Below are positions 1 to 11,962 of a stretch of 57,729 nt of DNA, one piece after another. The position numbers were made by a program, and so were the translations under genes. The notes beneath the pieces are model-generated. The model saw only the letters and a list, made by a program, of their open reading frames with translations. It had not been told where the DNA came from and made no database searches. This stretch comes from Lingula anatina (taxonomy: Eukaryota > Brachiopoda > Lingulata > Lingulida > Lingulidae): contig NW_019775738.1 of the NCBI RefSeq assembly GCF_001039355.2, positions 1 through 57,729 of the forward strand, read 5' to 3'. Position 1 is the first letter of the stretch; each line of letters begins with the position of its first letter.

Positions 1-22
1 TTTAATGCATATTGTTACTCAC

Positions 23-155
23 TTTCTTTGGCATAAGTGTGTCTAGTATATGTCGTATACGTTGATTTAGATTCTTCACATAAAAACGGTAAAATGTCAT
101 CACAATCAGCGTCAAAAAGAAGCGCCTGTAACACCAAATCAATAATGGAAGCCAT
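23..155 (-). CDS. First coding exon of a gene running off the left edge, possibly a PIF/Harbinger-type transposon gene
   Basis: On the minus strand an ATG at 155 opens 44 codons. The exon ends at a good donor (GTGAGT, 22-17), so the gene continues beyond the window. The peptide starts MASIIDLVLQALLFD and is rich in Leu and Asp, as the N-termini of many animal Harbinger proteins are. Just upstream (160-275) lies DNA with repeated TTCGT/ACGAA words, which resembles a terminal inverted repeat and promoter of such an element. Seen: exon, donor and ACGAA-rich end. Inferred: transposon identity. No transposase catalytic domain is visible here. An ordinary host gene with an unusual promoter is the alternative. 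Confidence 0.35.
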
Positions 156-159
156 CTTG

Positions 160-275
160 TCACACAAGCGACCTCTATTGTTTTCGTATTCGTTGTTCGG
201 CCGCTACGACTAATGACGTACGAACCTAGTTTTCGTACTTCGTCTTCGTTGTTCGTCGTTTGCTAAACCTCCCTA
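160..275 (-). mobile_element. Putative end of a Harbinger-like DNA transposon inserted in a pentraxin exon
   Basis: Read on the minus strand, this stretch starts AGGGAGGTTTAGCAAACGAC and continues with many ACGAA words. It begins exactly where the pentraxin reading frame stops matching its family, and it leads into the exon at 155-23. The other end is outside the window, so inverted repeats and a target-site duplication cannot be checked. Confidence 0.35.
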
Positions 276-1693
276 TTGACGCTTGTAACGTCACCAACAT
301 ATGCTTGATTAACATCAAATCCGCCGCCTACACTGTCTTGATCTTGCCCAACAATCCATACTCCATCTTAAAATAAAATTAATATTTCTTTACTTATTCG
401 TGTATAAAGCTTATAATTCAAAATGGTGCTTGTGCACAATGTATGTCACAACAAATTTGGAAACGATCCAAATTTTCATCAAATGCACTACTAATTCATA
501 ATAGTGTCAAATCTACCAACGTCACCTCCGAAACTCTAATGAAAGAAGTATCCTTCTGCTAGTTGTCAAGATTGATATTGACTTTGTGAGAAATAATTGG
601 TAATTTCTTACTTGGTGGAATGCTCCTAGACGTCTGGAAACCAGTGCCCCCCGCTGCTGACATGCCATCTCTGAATACTGTCCACGCTCCAACGCCATTA
701 TTCCAAGCGAAACACCAATGGTGCCAGGCTCCATCATTAATTTCAGAACTCGGAATTGATGTTGTGATTCGCTGACTAGATATATAGAAAAAGATGTTTC
801 CATTCCCATCGAACCCAGTGAGGAAAGCATTGGTGTTGTCACTCACGGCGTAAGACAGGAGATGTATAAGGTTCGATTCAGCAAAGGTTGTCTTGGCCCA
901 CAGACAGGCTGTAATGGCAGTCATCTCAGGTGTGGTTGCTATCAATTTCACGTATCTCTCGGTGGACTGCGGAGATGGCCAACGGAAGATCGTGTTTTTT
1001 TCTGAAAGTAATCACGGTAGGATTCAATTTTCAATTGAAATTGAGTTGGTAGGTTTGCCTTTCACACCATTAGACACATACCTTTTGGACCCGTTTCATA
1101 GAAAAGAGTAGCTTTGTGTTTAACTTTGTGCGTTTTCTTTAATCGGTCACTATACTTTGCTTGCTACTTTTAAGTGCGTTTTAAACGATTCACAACAATT
1201 TTCATAATTGACATATTAAACCATTATTTTGAGGTATGAAATTCATTTTAAAGTCAAATACAATGTGATCCCGTAGCGCACTAAAAGACCGACGAAAAGT
1301 GAACTTCTGTATTCTTTGCGAAACGCAAGAAAACAAGAGGAGGATATCATGATATTTTCTATTTTGTCACACAAATATTGTTTCTAAAGTGCATACTTGT
1401 TAGAGCGTCTTGAATGACAAGAAACTTGCAGCCTGCATCCGCCACTACATCCGTCATGACTTCGTAAATGTTACTCGTTCCGTATATGGAACAAATTTGC
1501 CCACTCTTACAATATTGGGCGGCGTACCCACCCAACCTTCTTATTCTTAACGCGCATTCCACGGCAGAGTTCGACCTTTTGACGCCGAAAAGTGAACGGT
1601 TCTCTGGCATTTGTAGATGTTCATGAGCAACCAATCTTGCTGTCTGTACGGTTTGACCAGCTGACACCCCAAGCATAAAGCTCAAAATGATAC
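263..1693 (-). CDS. PAN-like plus pentraxin-domain secreted protein, 3' end interrupted
   Basis: Three minus-strand exons join in frame: 1693-1397, 1001-612 and 366-about 275. The first carries the end of a signal peptide (ILSFMLGVSAG) and a Cys-containing domain that resembles PAN/apple (ECALRIRRLGGYAAQYC). The second and third carry a pentraxin/LamG-like fold: YVKL start, then AWHHWCFAWNNGVGAW, then GQDQDSVGGGF with the Asp/Gln pattern of the pentraxin calcium site. The splice phases agree (phase 1 at both junctions). Pentraxins are secreted pattern-recognition lectins. The start exon was not found. After the residues YVGDVTSVN the usual Trp-Asp motif is missing, and the frame enters transposon-like DNA and stops at 265-263, so this allele is probably truncated or spliced differently. 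The PAN assignment is weaker than the pentraxin one. Confidence 0.75.
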
Positions 1694-2532
1694 CTTAAAA
1701 CAAGATGATGAGTGTATATATTCGATTTTTTTTTCATGCAATTTTGGATTATGGTTGCTTCAACAAACCTTTCGGGGTTTTTTCCCCTTATTTTTTTTAT
1801 TTGAAACGAAAGCTTCATTTGGATCTTTCTTTTTTAACACCAGAAATATCATCGTCTTAGCGAAGCTAACATGCAGATTAATTTCATTTTTTCGGTTATC
1901 ATTCCTTCAATTTCGATACAAATTGAACCTTGGATTTGTGATGCCAAACGTTACAAATCTAGTTATAAATCTGTACCATGAGAAAACATCTTACCAAAAA
2001 ACATAGTTGGTCCAAACAGCCCTTACTACCCGAGATAAGAGAAAATTCTGGATGAAAAATATAGTTTACGTACATATGTTAACAGCTGGTGCAATTGTTA
2101 ATATGACAATTGATTATGTCTCACTCTGCAAAATTTTTCATTACTATTACCAACGTATTGATTTCTAACGCGATAACACCGGAAGTAGCGATAATGGTTT
2201 CTTTTTTATCTGTCTGTGTTACTGTATAATACCGGCGTTTCAAGCAAAAGAATAAATGCACTTGTATTTTGCATTTAGGTTTGCCTGTATTTTCATATGC
2301 TGTATTTCCATGTGCTGCGTTTCATACTACCATTTACAGAAATTGTTTCGTGTTTAATCAATCACGTTGAACGATATTCAATCGTACTGGTACCCCAAAT
2401 ATACATGAATGAATTTTTAAAAAAACAAAGAAAATAATGTTTTGAATATAATTATCACGTAAAGTGTTACAGAAATTTGATATATATTTCTTCCATGCCA
2501 TATAAAAACGCTCTCTATACGGACACATAAAT
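1694..2532. other. Intergenic, no gene recognised
   Basis: AT-rich DNA. The missing first exon of the pentraxin gene may lie here, but I could not pick one out. Short open frames on both strands look like chance. Confidence 0.4.
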
Positions 2533-2880
2533 ATGATCCCAGCGATACGTAATATGTTCCCAGCCGGCCACAGGTTTCAGCAGGACAACGACAGCAAACA
2601 TACCAGCCGACTTGCTGCTGCATTTATTGAGCAACATGGTATTAATTGGTTTCGCACCCCTCCAGAAAGCCCCGACCTTAACCTTATTGAAAACGTGTGG
2701 GCTGAAATCAAACATCACCTGCGTACGCGTGTTAAGCCTACCACGAGAGAACAACTTGTTGACGGCATGAGAGAGGCATGGGAAAATATTAACGCAGAAA
2801 AGTGTAATAAATATATTTATCACCTAAAGAAGGTGATTCCAGCGGTAATTGAGAGAGAAGGCCGTGCATCAGGCTACTAA
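2533..2880 (+). pseudogene. C-terminal fragment of a Tc1/mariner transposase
   Basis: The 115-residue frame holds the last two parts of the Tc1-type DDE catalytic core: FQQDNDSKHTS, with the second catalytic Asp, and SPDLNLIENVWAEIK, with the final acidic residue (IEN), at the spacing usual for Tc1. A basic helical tail follows. The N-terminal DNA-binding domain and the first catalytic Asp are absent, and an in-frame stop lies just upstream of the ATG. This is a 5'-truncated, immobile relic. The intact frame suggests a fairly young copy or an undetected upstream part. No inverted repeats were found next to it. Confidence 0.88.
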
Positions 2881-5800
2881 ACTAGCAACACATGTAATAA
2901 AGGTAATGAGACATTGATATTTATTTGATGTATAAGCTATTTAAAATTTTCCATTTTAACTACGATTTTGTTGATCGTGACTTATTATCATCAGATAAAA
3001 TTGTTATACGTGTTTTAAAACTAAGCCTGATTTGTTCTTCAGAGTTTTTTTCTAATATTCGACTTGCCTTTACTCGAGTCTTCTGTTGCAGTTGATACAT
3101 AACCCGGTATTGTTTGCTCATGTCGATAGCAATCTCTTTGCATCAGCTATAATAGAAACCTTAAGTTACCTGTAGGCAATTAAGAAGGGGCAGACCGTGT
3201 TCGTTGAACCGACTAATTTGGGTGTCCGATAAGGATTGCTTGGGGATTCCCCTACCCTGTAATTATCATACGGCCTCTATTGTTCGACCATATGGGGCAG
3301 GGTTGGGAAACCATACGGCCATTTGGTAAGGGGACATTCCGGCGGCACATATATATATATATATATATAGTATGATAGTTGGTTTGGACAAGAAAGTGCA
3401 TGTGATGTGTTTATCTCGCCTAACCAGCATAGCGTACTTACTCTTTCATTCTCATTTTCGAAACCAATTCTGTTTTCTTGTTAAATGCCTCGTTTCAGCG
3501 GTAGTAAGTGTACAAATCTTATGCTGGCTTGCAACAGCCTATTGGGTGTATTTCGAAGTAAGCTTTGGAGGGAATTGATTGGATCAAATACACATGGACA
3601 TAACACACATTCACCTTAAATGTGTTATGTGTATTTTATGTTGTTTCAAGAACTTTACACTTCGAAAGAGCTACCGGTAAGCACGTCGATATATTGTGGA
3701 TTTGGACTTATTCTAGATAAGGAAAAAATGTGCCCACCCAAGCGCCTCCCTTATTATAGTGAATTCGGATTAGTCTACTAATGAAATGTTTTCATCATCG
3801 TGCCCCCCTCTCTTGAACAAAAGTCTGGATTTGCAACTGTTTGCGGGATCTTAATATAAGGTCAGCTTCATATAAGGCCAATACAAAATGTGGTTCGAAC
3901 CAGCCCAGCGTATTTCTGTCTGTTTAAATAAGAATAAAAACTACCAAACAGCATGCGAACGGACACGCACTGTATACCTAGGGTGATAGAAAGTGAAGTA
4001 CATGTACAGTACCGTTTCATATGAATATCAGATAATCTTTATTGCACTTGGACTGATGCACCATTATATCGTAAATTCTTCACTGAAAACAGGCAATCAA
4101 CCTGTTTAAACAGGTCCCTATTTTTGCCGTTGGTGAGTCAGTAAGACCAACATTCATTGTAGTTGCATTGTAACACAATATGTTTTTGACTGGGCCGCCT
4201 GGTGCCCTCTGGTTATAAGCATCTCAGATGGAGACCACAATATATCCATTGTGCTAGCTGACGTTTCTACTGTCTGTATTTCTCTCTGTCGCTTTTGGTG
4301 ACAAATGTCCTTTTCTGTCCTTCCTTCTTCAGTCTATAGCTGCCACTTTCCGTATTCATCGTGCCAATCTCTTACCATGTAATACGTACCTGATACCCCA
4401 CATCACTCAATGTATTTAACTTTCTGATTGTACAGTGTATACACCCTTCAGGGACGTACAGAAATAATTGTGTGCAGCAATATTTTCAGATGTCAAATGA
4501 TTTTATCAAATGTCAGTAAAGACAGGTCGGAATGCACGAGATGCATAACAGTCATTCTCTGTTCATAATGTGGGATGATAAAAACTTTTAGTGCCACCAA
4601 AACGAAGAAGATATATTATTTTATGACAAGCACTTACAAAAATTATCCACATTTTGCAGAAAGGAACCACGCATTGTTCCCCCCCCCCAAAAAAAAAAAA
4701 AAAAAAAACAGGAAATTATAGTTCTACATAAGATTAATCGAAATGATTGAATAGTCATAATCATTTACAACATACTACGTCTTGTTTTCAAATAAAATTA
4801 GATCAGTGAATGGGGGACTCATAAACTCCATTGACAATTGAGTTTTACTCGATGCGGGATCTTATTTCAGTCAATAACTTACAGGTGATCGTGCAATTTA
4901 AAATTTGGGAATTCAAAACATTTTTTAGCAAAAAAAATGTTTATTAGCTTGGTGGTTGGTTCATATACGATAATTATAAAAAAATATATTAAAAAAACAA
5001 GCTTGAATGTTTTCATATCGTTGGCTCACGGCCAACCTTGAGGTAGGCCTTCATCAGACGATATATTATATCTCACTGACCACTTAGTGGTGTAGCGGTC
5101 AGGACGCATACAAAATGTTTTTGTTAGAATTTTTATTTATTTTATGTCAATTTATTTATTTGCCAAGAACATGAAAGCTTACACCATGAACGACCCTTCA
5201 CGGTGATAACTGATAGAAAGTTTTTTTTTTATTTTAGCATCATGGTTGTGGCACTTTATTGCCTCACAATCAGAATAAAGTGTTTTGCCCTCAGTATTTG
5301 TTGTTTCTGTTGTGTTTATAGTGTATAGCGCGTATGTCTCGGCATTAAAGATTACGTAACAGCGGCTTAAAACATAAAGTATACTGATGTTAAATGCGGC
5401 GATATAACAGTATGCATCCTTGCTTTGTTAATTACTTTGATATTTCAAGTAAGCGATTTGTACTAACCCATTGTTAGGTATATTGCGATGTCTGATATGT
5501 CAGAAAAAGATTAACTAGTAACTGCACTCTTTCAGAATGGTTTTGTATTAACTGTATTTCTCTTTGACTTTTACAGAGATGAACAAGGTAAAGAAATGTC
5601 CATTAACTTGAAAGGACCCCCCAAATGTCACCAAATTTACACACAATTAACACTAGGATGTATTCGTTATAGGTTATGTGTCTACCCGTGCAGCGGTTGC
5701 AAAAATTCCAGTTGTCAAGCAATTTAATGGCACTTAATGGCTGAATGTTTTCCGGTAATGGCAACAAAACGTAGATATTATACGTTAATTATAACCTTTA

Positions 5801-6056
5801 AAGATCAGTTCATTTTAGGAACTACAACTTAAGGACTTCTTTTCAGCAAAAAACGCATGCGTGTTGTCTTAGTCTCTATGGTCCCTTCCCGTTGAGCGAT
5901 ACACTTTTCTATACCAGTTTAACTGGTCTGAACACGTAATTGCGCTGTCAGAGGTTTACCCCCCCCCCCCCACCCCCCAATTTATTTATTTATTATTTAT
6001 TTATTACTAAAACCACCTTGAAAGATGAGTAAAAAAAATGTGTAAAATAATACAGT
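2881..6056. other. Intergenic, no gene recognised
   Basis: No convincing coding exon on either strand. The stretch holds an (AT)n tract at about 3350-3369, a C-run/A-run at about 4680-4708, a C-run at about 5950-5970 and T-rich stretches. Confidence 0.4.
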
Positions 6057-6057
6057 N
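6057..6057. other. Single-n assembly gap
   Basis: One n followed by GGCGAC repeats. Other single n positions in this window mark contig joins, so this is probably a gap of unknown size. It lies downstream of the incomplete minus-strand gene at 6765-9241. Confidence 0.7.
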
Positions 6058-6469
6058 GGCGACGGCGACGGCGACGACAGACGCAGATGATGGCTATATG
6101 TACAGACACATCTGTGTCTGTACATAAAAAGATTCATCACTCAAACCAACATTCTATTTTTCATGGTGGTCACTGTAAACATGTTGAAATCAATTACAGT
6201 ACTCCATCCTCAACCCTACCTAGACAACAACACTGCTACCCCTGTTCCCGCCACCTTAAGCTCACTGGGAATGAACTCTGTTTAGTTCAGCATTATAATA
6301 AACTGCCCGAGAGAAATATGAGAACAGAAGCATGAAAAATGCCAAGTCTGAACAGATTTTAAGCATTCCAAATGTCAGTTTACTATCAACTAGTAACCCT
6401 TACAGAACTTCCCTCTAATATCCTATAGGGCATACTGGTATGTCCTAGAGTAAAATCCTATAGGACACC

Positions 6470-6632
6470 CGAGAGTCCTATAAGATTCCTCTTGAGTCCT
6501 ATATGACATCTACATGTCATCAGATAGTCCTATAAAATTCCTCTCGAGTCCCAAAGAGTCCTGTAGAACATCTGATAGTCCTATAAGATTCCTTTTGAGT
6601 CCCATACAGTCCTAAAGGACTTCTACAGGAAA
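6470..6632. repeat. Diverged tandem repeat, unit about 50 bp
   Basis: At least three units begin near 6471, 6523 and 6573. Each carries AGTCCTATAA, ATTCCT and GAGTCC words in the same order. It lies in the 3' direction of the minus-strand gene at 6765-9241. Confidence 0.6.
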
Positions 6633-6764
6633 CTTTGGTAAGTTAACTTTCAGTACAAATGCTATAGACATGATGACATCATTCTGACGATATTTTCCAG
6701 TAAACTTGGGGTACTCTCTGACACCTAATTCCACATACTGAGAGCACTATTTTCCAATTTATAC

Positions 6765-9241
6765 CTGATTTTTTCTTCCTCTGTCATCTCTTCCAGTAGC
6801 GTCATGACTGCCAGAGACACCTCCTTCGCCACCAGAAACCTGCCATCTTGGTATTTATTAATATCATCTACAAATATATCAATAAATTATCACTTTAGTA
6901 ATGGATATAAAGATAAAGTGGCAATTCATCAAATAAAGAGGTTATAATTAGTAAAATAGTTTGATGAGGTATGTGAGTTGCAGTGAAGTTCCATAACAAA
7001 TGTCAAAATTATTCCACAATTCCTCAACTGTTTACGGATATGTTGCATGTATTTACATTGGTAGGTATTTTGACCTTTCCTAAATCTCCCCTGAAAAAAG
7101 TCTTACCTCTTGTCCTGAAAACCATGTGGACATTCTTTGACCCTGCACATAACATGTAATGTCCAGCCAGTTTTCTACAACTGAAGTGACCTGCCTCTCC
7201 ATTGGCCTTTCTCGTACAAACTACCCATTTGGCTTCCTCCAAAGGCTGAAGATCAACAACTGGAGATCTACACACACATACATACAAACATGTACAGAGG
7301 ATGAAGATCAACAAGAGAAGATCAAACACATATATATGTACAGAGGCTGAAGATCAAAATATCTATATGCAGATATACTGATACAAAAACTTCAGCATTT
7401 TCTTACTAACCAATTGATATCTAAATTATTTTACTAACCAATAGGTTTCTTAATTATTCAACTTATCAATCAATCAATCAATTATAAAACAAAACATTAC
7501 CTCAGTAATTCATTGACTGATTGATCAGTTGATTGCTATGCTATAATCAGAAATACATATTCAAAGAGAGGAGGGTCATCTACATCCCTGCACTAGTGCT
7601 GTGGTCTCAGGCTGGAGAGTGACGGTATATATGATGTCCAATAAGCAGAATATAAAATATCTTCATGTTGTAAAGGGCTTGAAAATTTTATCTAACCATT
7701 CATTTATGAATTAATACGCTGACATTCAACTGAGGGGCTTCAAAAATTAAATCCCCAAACTCAAGAAAGCTACTTTATTTCATAAAGTTCATGAAATAAA
7801 GACTTGAAAAAATGCATAAATGACACAATCCTAATTGACTAGCTGATTAACTGATTGGTTTATTGACAGGTTAATGCACTGATAGATTAACCAAAATTAA
7901 ACCCACATCCTGAAAGTCTATAAATTAAAAAAAAAAAAAACAACAGAATACCTTTAAGAAATACCTCCTCCATGTAACATCATCTTCCCTGTCTGTGTCA
8001 TCATCGTCTCCCAATCCTCCTGTAAACTTTTTCAGGGCATAAATCCAGCAGGTGGCACTTTTATCAGCTCCATTTTCTATCTCAAGAAAACAATTGCCTC
8101 TTGCCACCTGGAACATTTGATACATAGATATACATTGGAGCAGATGCCTCCAACTAATGCAGTAACAGAATGGGACATTGCTTATACCCTGCTTTTTTCT
8201 ATTTTTTTTTAAATTTTTTTTAGTTATTTTATTATTATTTTTTAAATATTTTTGGTCAATACTTTCAAACCAGCAGTACTGTTTGCTCCATCTTTTTCTC
8301 ACTGTCTCTATTTTTCAATATGGCTTCACATGATTCTTGTTTTATAAATATGGAAAATTATCACAATATATCTAAGTGTAGATACTGTCACCTTTGCCCT
8401 GATCTCTGGGTGGTTGTCGTAAATTGGGTCGTCTGGACGTCCTTTAGCAAAGACCTTGGCGTCCAGTATTCTGCCTCTGAGGCCCTGTGGTAGAATACCT
8501 TCTGGTATTTCAGCTGACACAACCTTCAACATGGTCTGTTGTCTGGCCCAGTATAGCCAACTACAAATATACACAGGTACAGATGTTGACTGCATGTGTA
8601 TGTACATTTATGGTCTGCATATATGTTTACAATTTGCAAATGTACAATGCACATACAGTGTACAAGCATGACCTCATATGTTTATTATATAACAAAGGTA
8701 GTGAACTGTACAAGGAAAGTACTAGTACAGTCTTAAACTGTATAACAGCTGTAAAAATGTTCATAGACACATTAATATACATTATAATGTCTGGAGTTAT
8801 TCTACTCTTCGTAAATGCACAAAAAAGGAGGGCTGCATTAAGTACTCCCCCCCCCCCCCCCCCGGACAACGACAACAGCAACAAATACATATATTCAATT
8901 AATTTATATTTATTTTTTATAAATTCCCACATTTAATATTGCACATAAATTCCCATCGGTATGAGCGCTAGGTTATACCGGGCACTTGTTCACTAGGCAT
9001 TGCACAACAACAACCAGGGCACAGGCCAATACAAATCCAATGGGTTTGTCAGAATATCATATTAGGCTTACCTGTCCGCAGATCGTTTCTTCTCATCCTC
9101 AGAAGGCTGGTTTGAGCCTATACAGTCTTCTAAATACTGCTTTATTAAATCATAATCTTTACTTTTTTCAAAAATGGTTAAAATGCTTTTAAGATACGTT
9201 TTACTCTCTGGAGACCCTGTTTCCGTAGACGCCTCCGCCAT
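6765..9241 (-). CDS. Conserved protein with a ligase/nucleotidyltransferase-like KxxG motif (first five exons)
   Basis: Five minus-strand exons join with matching phases: 9241-9072 (ATG, starts MAEASTETGSPESK), 8560-8392, 8107-7952, 7245-7107 and 6867-6765, giving at least 245 residues. The last exon ends at a donor in phase 2, so more exons are expected, but none was found before the gap at 6057. There is no signal peptide, so the protein is probably intracellular. Residues near 145-157 form an acidic loop (GDDDDTDREDD). The segment WVVCTRKANGEAGHFSCRK, with Lys at about 178, fits motif I (KxxG) of the ATP-dependent RNA/DNA ligase and capping-enzyme superfamily, where Lys takes the AMP. SKNVHMVF follows about 15 residues later. 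The gene structure is strong. The ligase link rests on one motif and is inference. I do not recognise a named orthologue. Confidence 0.7.
7244..7362. repeat. Short direct repeats around a splice acceptor
   Basis: The words TGTACAGAGG(C/A)TGAAGATCA recur at about 7293 and 7336, and their 3' half recurs at 7246. On the minus strand this repeats the polypyrimidine/acceptor motif GATCTTCAG used at the start of exon 4 of the gene at 6765-9241. Confidence 0.6.
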
Positions 9242-9387
9242 GCCCGTTTTGTGATTGCTCCGCAGCAAATATAACAAGTGCGTCGAGTGGCCAGAGACAT
9301 GCTCATTTATATGTCTACAGGAGTTGCGTGTGAAAGAGTTTCATGTTTTCAGACTTCGTGTCACTGCTGTTCCATGTCTCTCATTCA

Positions 9388-9581
9388 CAGTGGCGGTTTT
9401 AGAGGAGGGGTCTGGGGGGTCCTGCCCCCCCACCCTTCGATTTCTGGTCCCCTCCCCTCTTCTGAAATTAGAATTTTGACTAGCAGAATCATAGTTCTGA
9501 ACCGTACATAGGCTACCTACCAAATGGCACCGTTCGCCCTCTAAAATACCAAAATTTTTCGAGGCCCCGAACCCCACGCTA

Positions 9582-9620
<39 letters not shown>

Positions 9621-9681
9621 TCAGGTTCGCATCTGTCCCACCCCCTCCCCTTCAAATAATCCTGGACCCGCCCCGCCCCTG
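9388..9681. mobile_element. MITE of the CAGTGGCGG family
   Basis: Starts CAGTGGCGGTTTTAGAGG and ends CCGCCCCGCCCCTG, which are imperfect inverted ends. The interior holds CCCCCC, the phrase AAATGGCACCGTTCGCCCTC and a (GT)n run at about 9586-9619. The same ends and phrases recur at 10571-10648, 27410-27588, 30350-30552, 39522-39723, 33390-33867, 40859-40951, 56346-56471 and 56606-56842. Ends of this type are often hAT-like, but I could not find an 8-bp target duplication. Confidence 0.6.
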
Positions 9682-10570
9682 TAGGGCCTATTTAGATAAA
9701 GAGTTTTGGTGTCAAGCAGTAGTAAGGAAACCTTACCTTGGTGATAGGTATTGCGAAAAACGATGAATAGGAAATGCAACGATCACAAACGCATTAAATC
9801 GATCGTCTCATTTTATATAGGCCTATAATGTAGGCCTACATTTAAAAACAAATTTGTTCTTGTTTACAGTTTTTAAAAGATGACAAATAGGGCCTAATAC
9901 TAGTTCATTAATAAAACTGATTAATAAAAATTGAGAAAAAAGCGAAAACATAGGCTATATGCAAAGAATGAAACAACGAAAAGAATAAATAGGCATAGGC
10001 CTACCAGTAAATAGTACATGAGAAAGCATATAAATTAATAGGCCTATATGAACAAATTCCTCAGTAAAACAAGTAAATGAATTTATTAATAAATATAATA
10101 TATAATATATAGGACCTATATATATATATATGAAAGAATAGATACCACATTAAATAATAAATTAATCAATTTTTTCTTAATTTCTACACATTTCCATTAT
10201 TGATAAGTCAGATTCCTATTGCACATTTGGACCATATACAGTGGCTAAATAGCCTATACATCAAATCAAAAACCCTGATTTAATTAAAAATTGCTTGATA
10301 ATAAATAACGACATTCGATTAACAATGTGCGGGGGTATTCGTAAAAAAAAAAAAAAATATTCGTATTTGATATTAAGGGGCTTGAAAAAGATTCCCTATT
10401 CTGCCAAAGTTATAAAGGTTATTCTGAATCAAACTCTGAAACTCAAGGTGTTACATGTACTGAAAACGATAAGACAGATCATCGAAGGCAGTTTTTCCCG
10501 TACAAGTGAACAATTAAGGAGATGGGAACTGAAAACGACAGAAAAGTTGTGAATGTATCGTTTAGGTTCA

Positions 10571-10648
10571 TCATCTCGGGACACGGTTATCGACCACCCA
10601 TGAGGGCGAACGGTGCCGTTTGGTAATACCCCCTTAAATCCGCCACTG
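10571..10648. mobile_element. Partial MITE of the CAGTGGCGG family
   Basis: Only one end is present: GAGGGCGAACGGTGCCGTTTG followed by AATCCGCCACTG. Confidence 0.5.
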
Positions 10649-11962
10649 AGTCCAAGCTGTTTATGAACGCTAGCTTCCAACAGTCTGACACGCAGGGTGC
10701 AAGCAGCATTCCCAGCGGAATGAAGTGCCTCAATTTGACACAGATGGCGCTAGCGTAGTGTACATGTGGGGTTTGTGCTGATAAAGGGTGAGTTTTTAAA
10801 TCTGAACCACATTGCTTTGTCCAGCCTACGGGAGGTAAGTACTAGTAGGGACGTGTCATTATTACATACTTTACTTAGCATTAATGTTTGGTAATTGGTA
10901 CATTTAGACAGAAAATATAACACATGTAGGCCTATAGGATGGGCAATATTAGAAAAATGTAATGAAGAGAGAGAGAATTTAGACTCAAATTTAAGTCTAT
11001 CTATCGGCAATGGAGTCTCGGTGTCCGTATGCCCCACCCTTATCTTTAATACAGCCTAGGGAGATAAATATAAAAAATGGTTTCTTCAAAGTTTTCGCTG
11101 GATAATCTGATCCCATCGCATCTAACAGCTGTGAAATGCAAAAGAAATCACAGAATTCAATGTTCATTAAATGTTACGCAAGAGTTTAATGACTGTGGGT
11201 CAAATGACCCAACATGATTATGCAAAGACACGCCGCCCTGTTCTAAGGCGTCGCTATGCAGAGGCATGGATCAATAGCCTAAATACGGAGTGATAAGAAA
11301 GCCTTACTGGCAATAAACTTCCCCGTTTAAGTAAATATTCCACCTCTTTGAAGAGTTGTCTTTGTAGAAAAACAACTGATAGGGCCCTGCTGATAGTAGA
11401 AAACGAGGCAAAATAGTAAGAAAAAAAGGTAGGTGCGTTTTTCCCAAAAAATTCATTTTGGCTGGTGAATCCCGTAACGGGTACCTTTAATTAACCTGGT
11501 TGAAGTGTTTGGAACACTCTCACACAAGGATTTTGGTAACATTTTGGTAACTCGTTTTCCAGAGACAAGCCTTCGGCTAACAATGCTTTTACTGCATGTA
11601 GTATTCATGAACGCATATGGGTTATGTATAGTTAACGGCAATTACTCGAACTTTTCAATGGGCAAAACATATATAACACTTTCAGATACATAATTTTCTG
11701 ATCACAAAATTATATTCATATATAGCATTGTGTTGCCTTTACTGCATAGGAAAGAACTATTGAAAAGCCTGCTTTTCAGTTTCGTGGCTACCGTTATCCG
11801 TACCTAATAGTTATGTTCTGATTTTAAGAAATACTGACTTAGAAATACAGTATAGAATTCACAAAATTTTCCATTGAAAAGTTTGATTAAGTACCGTAGT
11901 CAGCGGATTCTCGCTCCCACTCAAACGCGGATTCTCGCCCCCACTCAAACAATCGCTTTAAA

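Noticed and set aside
893-1111. Plus-strand open frame of 72 codons
   Set aside because: It is antisense to the pentraxin exon at 612-1001, which has clear family motifs and matching splice phases.
5072-5108. tRNA-like A-box word (TAGTGGTGTAGCGGTCAGGACGC)
   Set aside because: No B box follows at tRNA spacing; at best a fragment of a tRNA-derived repeat.
10429-10680. Minus-strand frame of 83 codons
   Set aside because: Half of it is a partial MITE (10571-10648) and the rest has no motif.
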